Shown here: positions 55,001 to 64,000 of the stretch, in pieces
How the letters are laid out: each line of letters starts with the position of its first letter
How positions within the stretch are numbered: position 1 is the first letter of the stretch
DNA from: JBBIRG01 sp964410965
GTDB lineage: Bacteria; CLD3; SB21; JBBIRG01
Assembly: GCA_964410965.1 (NCBI GenBank)
Contig: CAYPIY010000001.1
Span: 589,260-653,259, forward strand
Reading direction: 5' to 3'
DNA: 64,000 nucleotides
Program-made: the position numbers and the translations under genes
Notes under the pieces: model-generated
Databases searched by the model: none
Seen by the model: only the letters and a program-made list of their open reading frames with translations
What the model was told of the DNA's origin: nothing

Positions 55001-58000
55001 GATCTGGGATATGCCATCCGCCCCGATCGTCCGGTTCACCAGCGTATCCAGATACGACCTGAAATAATTCCCGCCCGCACCAAACTCGATGTACGTCGAA
55101 TCCCCTCTTAACTGGATCGGGAACGTTCCCGTATTCTCAAACTTCGCCTTAAACGCCACCGATTGATTCCGCGTGATCACCTTCGGCGTCAGTGAACCCG
55201 CTATGTAACTCGCGTTCGCGTCCAAGGAATCCGTCGTAATATTAAAGTACACGCTGTCCATCGAACCCGGCATCGCTGTTGCCTTCGTCGCCGCTACCAC
55301 GTTCAATCCCACCGAATCACCCGTGCGGTACGTTGCCGATGCCTGACCCAGAGAATCCGTCAGTACCGATGACGCCGTCAGAAGTACGCCGTTCTGAGCA
55401 GGATGCAACACGCTAAACCGGATCATCGTGTCCTTCACCGCGTTACCATAACGATCCTCGACCTTCGCCGTTAGTACGACTGCGTTCCCAAAACCAATCC
55501 CTGTGATTGAATCTACCGTATCCACAAAACGATAGGCTTCATTATGAATAATGGTGATGATCTGGCTCAAGACCTGCGTCGATAAACCGGTAACTTCCGC
55601 CTTGATCTGCGTTTGTTGACGTGCGACTGTGTCCCGTCCGGCAAACCGCGCAACACCGTTCACAAGCGCCTCGGTTCCGGAAGGCAAGTAATACATCGTA
55701 CTACCGGTAACCTGCGTCAGAGAAACTGTTTCCGATGCGTTTATCGTTAAATTATTATATTGATCATAAGCCGATACAAGAACTGAATCAGGATCACCCG
55801 CTGTCCAGTTAGTGTCCGTCTGCAAACGCAGATACGAAATCGCGGCCGGGAGGATGCTGATATGATAGCGAACCGTGTCCTGATCCGGCGTCGCATACAG
55901 CGGATAAGCCTTCACCGTGACATTCTGAGTCTTCACCGGAGCGTAATACGTGATCCTGACCTTCCCGTTCGCGTCCGACCGGATCACCGTATCCTTCAGC
56001 GTCTGACCGATATTAAACCCGCCGCTGTCGCTGACCGTAACCAACCGAACCGAACTGTCAATCACCGCGTTCCCAAACTGATCCTTCACCTCCACTTCCA
56101 GCTGAGCCGTCTGCCTCGCGATCACCGATAAATTGCTGTCCGTTCCCGAAACCAGCTCAATCGTATCCAGTACCGCGTGCGTCATCGTCACCAGACGCGT
56201 CACTTTATTCGACAGTATCCTCAGCGAATTGTTCACCGAATCCAACCCTTCCGAACCCGCCGTAAACGTCAGCGTCCCCAGTCCGTTATTGTCTACACGG
56301 TAGAACCAGCTGATGACCGACGAATCCCCGCTCTCCAGCCTCGATAACGACACCGCCGGCCCGCTCACCAGGCTGATCTGCCCGCTGCCCAATGAATCCG
56401 GCGTCAGAGGATTCGGCATCAATCCCAGCACAACCGATCCGCTGTCATTGCGTACCTTCATCCGAAGTTCAAACGTCTCTCCCGCATACACCGTATTATT
56501 CGGTATCTCATTGCCATTCCTGTAAACCCGGAAACTGTCCGCCATCGCCGTCAGTACCGCCGACCGGAACACTTCCAGAGAATCCGGATTAATCAACGCC
56601 GCGGTCGTAACCTGCTGATTGTCATTGTAATCAATCCCCCGCACTCTCGACGATACATAATGCATCCCCAGCGGCGCCGTCGTATTCACACGGTAATACC
56701 TCACCAGTTGCACCGTATCCCCGTTCACCAGCGAATCCAGAGCATCCCCGCCGATCAGCGTCCACTGACTGGTCACATCCTGTACTCCTGAACCAATCGA
56801 ATCCTTCCACGTGATGCTCCGCGCGACCGTACCGCCCGTATTGCTGATGCTGTAATCAACACGGATACTGTCCTGGCCCCGTACCGCCCGGGTCTGCGTA
56901 ATTGCCACACTGTTAATCACCAACTGTGCCGGATTCTGTACCGTTAATGTATCTAATATGTTATTCCCGTACCTGAATCGTAACGTATCATAATCGCTCG
57001 TCGAAGAATCAAACACCGTGCCCCACAGCACAATCACCGCGCTGTCCGTCGCCGACGGATACAGCCCCGCCGCCAGATTCACCTGACTGTCACGGAACGC
57101 GATCTGGGATATGCCATCCGCCCCGATCGTCCGGTTCACCAGCGTATCCAGATACGACCTGAAATAATTCCCGCCCGCACCAAACTCGATGTACGTCGAA
57201 TCCCCTCTTAACTGGATCGGGAACGTTCCCGTATTCTCAAACTTCGCCTTAAACGCCACCGATTGATTCCGCGTGATCACCTTCGGCGTCAGTGAACCCG
57301 CTATGTAACTCGCGTTCGCGTCCAAGGAATCCGTCGTAATATTAAAGTACACGCTGTCCATCGAACCCGGCATCGCTGTTGCCTTCGTCGCCGCTACCAC
57401 GTTCAATCCCACCGAATCACCCGTGCGGTACGTTGCCGATGCCTGACCCAGAGAATCCGTCAGTACTGATGACGCTGTCAGAAGTACTCCGTTCTGTGCA
57501 GGATGCAACACGCTGAACCGGATCATCGTGTCCTTCACCGCGTTGCCGTATCGATCCTCGACCTTCGCCGTAAGGACTATCGAATTACTGTATGCTACAC
57601 CGGAAATATTCTTTATCGTATCCACAAACCGGTAGGCCTCATTGTGACGAATCGTCAATACCTGACTCAATACCTGAGTGCCGGTAACTGTGGCGCGGGC
57701 ACGAATCTGTGTCTGAGACTTGGCAAGCGTATCACGGCCAGCAAACCTTGCGATACCTGAGATTATTGGCTCACTGGCGGAAAGTGTAAATGCCATGGCC
57801 GAAGCCGGGACTTGCGATACTTGAATATTGCCCGAAGCGTTCGTGGCGAGATTACCAAATTGATCAAAAGCGGATACGATGACTGAATCCTCAACACCGG
57901 CAGTCCAGAAAGTATCGGCATCCAAAGCAAGGTAAGAAATCGCCCGCGGTTCAGTCGAAACCGCAAACTGTACGCTGTCATCCGCTGTTGAAAGAAGCCT

Positions 58001-61000
58001 GGCTGTAACACTGCTGTTATTAACCAACGCAGCTGTAAACAACCGGACCGAGGCAATTCCATCCGAATTGGTAAACACAACCGTATCCAGAGTGACGCGC
58101 GACGAATCTCCGAATCCGGCGTTTCCGGAACGAACGGTAAACTGTACGGAATCTTTCTTCGCGGGGATTGAGTTTTCATCGGTCACCCGAACCGCCAAAT
58201 CAGTTGATGTATAAGCCGGTATGGTTTGGGACAGCGCTGACACCGCAACGAGTGTATCAGCCGTCGGTGCGGTTATGGTCAGGAAAGCATTGAGTAAATT
58301 GCTCGTGATCGTTGAATCGGTAGTTGCGTCTTTGCCCTGCGCGCGGACAGCAAAGTTCGCCGAACCGCTGCTGTCAGCCCTGTACCGCCATTCAAAACGT
58401 ATGGAATCATTCGAGGCAAGGTTCACCGAAGCCGGAACCGGTCCTGTATACAGCGATGGTATGCTTGAACCCGATAATGCCGGGCTGGCCGGATTCGGTA
58501 CGAGATTCTTAATCGTTGCGCCGCCGTTGTTTCTGATCAGCAGACGGACGATAAACGAGTCATTCGCGGCAGTCTTTGTTATATAATTTCCGGAAAGATC
58601 GTAGAAATTCAGACTATCGGCCGCCGCGACAGAAGCGTTCAATACTCTGACACTGTCGTTTGTGATCGGTAAATAATTACTGTAGTTATTGCCGTTTTCC
58701 GTACCGCGGATTACTAATTCAGGATAATACACCGAATCGGAGCGCAGGTTAACCGTCGCACTGTTGAACACCAGTTGCCGAGTAATTCCGGACTCGACAT
58801 AAACCGTATCACGCAGATTGACTTTCAGCGAATCGACATCACGCAGAATTAAAGTTGTGGACGCATTCAACAGCAAGGTCGCTTCTCCGGTATTGATCAC
58901 ATCCAGCGCAAAACTGACCGCACTGGACTTATTGACGGTATCCGGTATCAGTGAATTCGCAACATAATTCAGCGCTGGAGGGGATTGAATCAAGACGCTG
59001 TCGTATTTATTCCGTAATGTATCCGCAACCAATTTCTGATTATTCTGATCACGTCCGTACGCATGAGCGAACAAGCTTACCAGTCCTGAGGGCGCTGATG
59101 AAATAATATCCGCAGTGAATGAATACTGAACGGTTCGTCCGCTTTCAGCAATAACCGTCCCGTTTGGCGCGATGAGGGTATCAACATACGATGCAAAATC
59201 AGGAACCGCGCCGTAGAAATACCGGAGCCGGATGCTGTCCAGCACCGCATTCGCTTCGCCGTTATTTCGTACAAGCACCGTAACAGGAATATTGATTTGC
59301 CCTTTGGTTGCCGATTCAACTGTACTGTAGACAGAATCAACTACAATATCGGCCGGAATTTGAACGGTCCAGAAATCGGTCGTCACCGCTCCGGAATCAT
59401 AGAACGCAAGTCCTGATACAATGTCAGAACCAGTCATGAACGCATCGATCAGTATTCTGCCCGTATCCGCGGCCGGTCCGATACTTACTTTGAAATCAAA
59501 GGTCTTGCTCACGGAGCCGGATATCGTGTCGCTGACATCCGAATAACGGTTATAAGTAAATCCAGCCGCATCTGCGGAAGAGGATACATCAAAGAATTTC
59601 AGCCGTACGGTATCGATCTGTCCGACCGACGCGCCGTTGTTTTTCAGTGTCACCCGGACAAGTATGCTGTCCTGTGACCGGCTAACGAAAATCGGCTGGG
59701 TCTGAACGCTGGTTAAGAGAATTTGCGTCGGACTCAAAATGACAAGTGTATCTAATCCAGAAGCTGTAACAGTGGACGATTTTCCGTTCAATAAATCGAA
59801 ACCGGAAGCAGTCGCTCCGAGTGAATCCAGTCCGACCGCCGAATTGTTTTTCACGTTCGCAATAAAATTGTACGTTTTTGACTGATAGCCCCATATCGTA
59901 TCGGGCAGAGATTGCGTAAGCGCCGTGTCGTATAACCCGATAGCAAAACGCATGCGCAGATCATCGAGGCGGAAGGGAGCGGCGCCCGCATTAGTCAGCG
60001 TCACGTTCATCGGGATATTGATTTGTCCCAGACTGACGGTATCCGCCGTCGGCGTTGAAACGGCTGTTATCATTACCCTCGATTTAGATTTGACATATAT
60101 GGAATCCGTTTCACCCGCATTTAAAACCTGAGTAATTAGATTGCTGTTCTTATCGCGCGCACGAACATAACCGTCCACAACAATACTGCCGGTATCGGCA
60201 GACGATGCGATGCGGACATCAATCACATAATAGTTCGAGGTCAAGCCATTCAGCGTATCCGGCAGGGAGAATACAGTATTAACCACACTGTATCCGGACG
60301 CGGCAGAACCTGAACGCCGGTAGGACAACCGGATCGAATCTAATATCGCGGAAGCCTGCGCCGTATTGGAAATCTTCAGGCGTAATTTCAGAGTATCGCT
60401 ATTCTGCGCCGTAGTGTCGTTTTCAATAAGTACACTGTCAATTGTCAGACGCGTTACGTTCACCGCTGTCTGGACTCGGATACTGTCCGTACCCAGCGAT
60501 AATGTATCCGCAAACCGGCCTCCGTTTTCGGTTCCCCAGAGATACAGGGAACCTGCATACGTTCCGCTTAGAGAAGCTACATTCAAGGACCGGAAGACCA
60601 GCTGTGAAGTATCACCGCTCCCGCTGATGACCTGTGAATTCGCTAGATTCACACTGTCCGCCCCGAATTTAAAATATGTTTTATTCGGGTCCAGCGTTAC
60701 TGCGGCCAGTGAATCGTTCTTGACCGATAATCTGATAGTCGCTGTTTGCCCTTCCGATACAGTCACGGGATTGATACTGCCTGTAACGTAAGAAACCTCA
60801 GCGTCTGATTGTATGAATAAGCTGTCGATCAGGGTCGACAGCGAATCCGCGAAATTGATTGAACCGATATTGCCGAAATAAAAAGCGTCAACAAAAATCT
60901 TGCCTACCGGTGAGGACGGCAATATACGAACCGTATCATTGAATGTCCTGAATCCTTTAGCCGGAATGGAAGAAAGATCAACCATTCCAACTCTCTGCAG

Positions 61001-64000
61001 AACGCCTGCCTGCGAAGTCCTGAGTCCGAAGTCAACCGTCGTCATCGTGGAAATATTAGGATTCCTGACTTCGATTGAAATGATCAGTGTATCGCCGCGG
61101 CTGAATAATTTCGGTGCCGGCGTCTGCACGGATATCACTTTTACCCCGAGAACCTCAAGTTCATTGGGTACCGTTTCAAGGATTCCGGACATATTCTGAT
61201 CAAGAGCCGGTACAAATCCGGCGATGTTGATCTTTGGAGTATAGGTTGTATTTTTAAGATTACCGTCGATCGTATCCGTCACAAAATGCAGTGTATCGAA
61301 CGAATTTCCGGAAATGATCGTATCATGTGATTGAAGCGACGTCTGGTAAAACAGAATGCCGTCAGTAAATCTGAACATAGTCTGACTGGTATCCAGACGA
61401 ATATCATAAGGACCATTATTGTACACCGCCACAGAAAAACTTGTCGTGGTATCCCGGCGAACGCGGTTGGGCGTCAGCGTTGAGTCAACGTAAACGAGAT
61501 CATATATTTTGAATTCGGCCGATACAGACGCGCTTGTTGCCGTAGCGCGTATGGTTGTGCTGTCAGCGTTGCCGGGCTTGACAAGGATTGTAGAAATGCC
61601 GTTAACATCAGTTAAAGATGAGTCGCCTCCAGAAAACACCGCGCTTCCTGAGATAATCTGGTATTTCACATAGGCTGAGGGAACCTTGTTGCCAAAAGTA
61701 TCTTTTACAAGCGTTTTCAATGTTATGGAGTTTCCGTTGTTGATCCCCGTCATCAGGTTTCCGGCGAAGACAAGAACCGTATCCGCTTCCCGTGGTGAAA
61801 CGATCGCTCTGAACAATACCGTATCTTTATTTCTCAAGTAGGCGATGACGGTATCATATCCTAAAACTTGACGCATTTGCCACAACGCATAGCTTGAAGA
61901 AACCGTTCCGATTACCGCGGAATCAAGAGTAGTGAAGTTCTGAGGATTCGGAAGAATATCAATATTTCCGGCGGCTGAAACAGGAAGACCGGTGTAAATA
62001 GTCTGCCAGTATATCTGCTCAGCTGACTGTTCCAGAGTATTTCCGTAACGGTCTGTAATAAGAACTTTCAGCGTGTCCGAAACCGAACCTGCCGTGAGAT
62101 TCTGGTTGTTGCCGGCAATGATCTGTAAATTGTTCGGTACATCATGAACGCCGGTTACGGTATCATACACAGCAGGATTTTTCAACTCGGGATTGGATGC
62201 CCGGATGATATGCTGTCCGGTTTTCGTTCCCGGATGGAATACCGCTTCGGCGAAACCGTTGATATCCGTCAGCGTATCTAAAGTAGTAACATATTCTCCG
62301 TTAGATGCTACAAATCCCGCGCTGTCGGTTGCGCCCGGAGAACTGAACAACGAGAAGGTAATCTTCACGCCGGATTGAGGATTGGCAAATTCATCCTCGA
62401 CATAGACTCGAAACGTGTTATCCAGCCTCATATTTACGGTATCGGAATCCGCCAGCGCGCTGACACGAATCAGCGTGTCGTTTCCGGTCGCCAGTATATT
62501 CGCGATGAACCGCAATGTATCGCCGATGACGGGAACAACCGCCAGCATCGTATCATTCGATGCGGTCGCCGTACGGAGCGTCCATCTGGTTCTTGCAGTG
62601 CCGTCCAGGGTTGTGGTTCGGATCGCGGGATTAACGGACGCTGTGGATGTCGGCAACCATCGCACAGTGATCGTATCATTGACCGCGTTGCCGAAGCGGT
62701 CTTTCACGATCAGCGCCGAGGAATCAATAAGCGCGACGCCCAGTTGCCCGCTTTGCACATTCGACAGGCTGTCCGGATAAAATTCGGCGACAAACGGCGA
62801 CGCTTCACGGATTGTTACAAACTCGGTAATCGCGGTTTTGGTGGTATCAAACCGGCCGGTTACTTTAATCTGAATATTTTCTTTGACTGAATCACGAACT
62901 ACGGACGTATGCTGACCATTGGTTAATATATTGATTTTCGGCGTGATGCCGGCGCCACCGCCGTTCAACCCTGTCTTTGAACCGTAAATATCGATGCGGG
63001 TCTGCGTTGTATCGTCGTCCAGTTGATTATTAAACACATCGAACGCTGTAACGGTAACGGTAACAGCCGAACCGGCCGTATCGGATAACGTTGACGGAAT
63101 GATCCTGTAATAAGCCAGCGAAGCGGGCACGGTTGTAACAGTAAATTTTGCGGTGTCATCGGTCAGTGTTGTGACATACGCGCTGATCAGCGTTGATCCC
63201 GCCTGCTGCGGAGCGGTGAATCTCACTGACGCAAATCCAAGCGGATCGGTCGTATCTGAAGCAGCGCTCAGAGTGCCGCTTCCCGAAGTGATGTTGAAAC
63301 GGACAATACTGTCACGCACGGCGTTTTTCAGACTGTCAATGAGTTTGACTTTCAATTCAATAATTTGATTTGGCGTGACCGTGTCGACAGCAGCCGTGAT
63401 GATCCTCAGCGAATCCGGCCTGCCCGCAAATACGGTGATGATTCCGGTTTGATCGCTCAAACCGTAGGTTGCCGAATTTGCCCTTATCGATGTTGAACCG
63501 GTCGTGGTTGGGTAAAATGCCGAAGAATCGCTGGCAGCAGCGGGCGAGAGATTCCCCAGATTCTGGTTAAGCGTCCAGTTGACAGAAACATTATTTATAA
63601 AATTATTTTTCGAATCATAAATCGCGGCAAAGATTTTCAGAGAATCTCCGATTGTAACGGTATCGTTGACCAGTTCTATGCCGTTCGTATCACGCAACGT
63701 GTTTATAGCAAGCCTCGTCGGACTTCCTACGATCACCGTAATCAATCCCGTCGTATCTCTGAAATCACCATTCACATAATGTACCCGGANNNNNNNNNNN
63801 NNNNNNNNNNNNNNNNNNNNNNNNNNNNNNNNNNNNNNNNNNNNNNNNNNNNNNNNNNNNNNNNNNNNNNNNNNNNNNNNNNNNNNNNNTACCGCTGCCG
63901 TCACGCTTGGTCTCCACCACCAGCTTCACCGTATCACCGGGAATTACCGTAATCAATCCCGTCGTATCTCTGAAATCACCATTCACATAATGTACCCGGA
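49052..64000 (-). CDS. Giant secreted Ig-like repeat protein with T9SS/FlgD-like C-terminal domain (partial)
   Basis: The stop is at 49052 and the frame is open for more than 4,900 codons to the right edge, so the N-terminus is missing. The protein consists of Big_1/invasin-like repeats (KVEDRYGNAVKDTMIRFSVL) and CARDB-like repeats (TRGQDSIRVDYSISNTGG type), rich in Asp, Ser and Thr. The last 90 residues begin FSNYPNPFGSGER and contain LIWDGTNGKGDKVRNGVYIA, a type A sorting/FlgD-like domain. It is probably a surface adhesin or stalk protein. A 100-N gap at 63790-63889 breaks it; the matching sequence on the two sides lies in different frames, so the N count does not reflect the real gap length. 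Two 2,100-bp internal units are listed separately. Confidence 0.88.
53736..55366 (-). repeat. Long internal repeat, C-terminal copy
   Basis: 1,631 bp that read identical, by visual line-by-line comparison, to 55836-57466. It encodes about 544 residues of Big_1/CARDB-type repeats in frame. Confidence 0.92.
55836..57466 (-). repeat. Long internal repeat, N-terminal copy
   Basis: The second copy, exactly 2,100 bp (700 codons) upstream in the gene's sense. Similarity continues beyond 57466 but with substitutions (first mismatch at 57467 against 55367). Confidence 0.92.
63735..63789 (-). repeat. 55-bp repeat at left edge of the assembly gap
   Basis: Identical to 63946-64000. It encodes VHYVNGDFRDTTGLITV in the giant protein. 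Confidence 0.9.
63790..63889. other. Assembly gap (100 N)
   Basis: Exactly 100 N, the usual placeholder for unknown scaffold gap length. It lies between copies of a repeat, which explains why assembly failed. Confidence 0.97.
63946..64000 (-). repeat. 55-bp repeat right of the assembly gap
   Basis: Identical to 63735-63789 and cut by the window edge, so the repeat is probably longer. Confidence 0.9.

Noticed and set aside
53736..57466. Long repeats as a mobile element or CRISPR
   Set aside because: They lie in frame inside one coding sequence, encode Ig-like repeats, and have no transposase or spacer pattern.

Overview
The window looks like a draft or metagenome-derived scaffold (there is a run of 100 N near the right edge) from a Gram-negative bacterium of the Bacteroidota/FCB type or a related candidate phylum. 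Supporting signs are a giant secreted repeat protein ending in a T9SS/FlgD-like sorting domain, a TonB receptor paired with a BtuG-like propeller lipoprotein, many lipobox and signal-peptide proteins, a Bat-like TPR/VWA pair and an AddAB-type recombination nuclease. I cannot name the genus. No transposase, integrase, phage gene or CRISPR array was seen.

Layout. 1-14092 (all minus strand): a partial membrane protein with a possible cytosolic winged helix; an orphan 2-oxoacid dehydrogenase E2 with its own terminator; then a compact run transcribed right to left: a three-module membrane protein, a basic hypothetical protein, miaB, mfd, a PpiC-type lipoprotein PPIase and an exported TPR-CHAT protease. 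14186-17594 (plus): a complete vitamin B12 uptake unit with promoter, cobalamin riboswitch, terminator hairpin, BtuB-like receptor, BtuG-like lipoprotein and terminator. 17597-24181 (minus): an ion-flux and membrane operon (CPA2 antiporter, RCK potassium channel, cyclic-nucleotide-binding protein, BatC-like TPR protein, VWA protein), with a second CPA2 antiporter and an amidohydrolase lipoprotein on the plus strand at 24343-28095. 28284-28520: tRNA-Thr, tRNA-Tyr and a terminator, followed by a partial duplication of the tRNA-Tyr end. 29463-35479: addA-addB. 35480-36392: a probably structured leader RNA before a small two-TM protein.

The most interesting region is 36853-43629. A sigma-54-like promoter with dyad half-sites precedes six overlapping or nearly touching genes: a PqqD/RRE-like small protein, a CarB-like ATP-grasp ligase, a fold-III PLP decarboxylase, a urea-transporter/M23-peptidase fusion, an outer-membrane barrel with TPRs, and a periplasmic TPR protein. 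Together they suggest ATP-dependent amino-acid or peptide chemistry coupled to transport and envelope remodelling. I know of no description of this set as one system, and no precursor peptide is visible.

43682-48998: lgt with a small membrane partner, a ZnuD-like metal receptor unit (DUF2946-like protein, His-rich lipoprotein, receptor) and a glutathione-peroxidase lipoprotein preceded by a four-codon minicistron. 49052-64000 (minus): the C-terminal part of a protein of more than 4,900 residues made of Big_1/invasin-like and CARDB-like repeats, containing two 2,100-bp units whose first 1,631 bp appear identical, and interrupted by an assembly gap lying inside another repeat.
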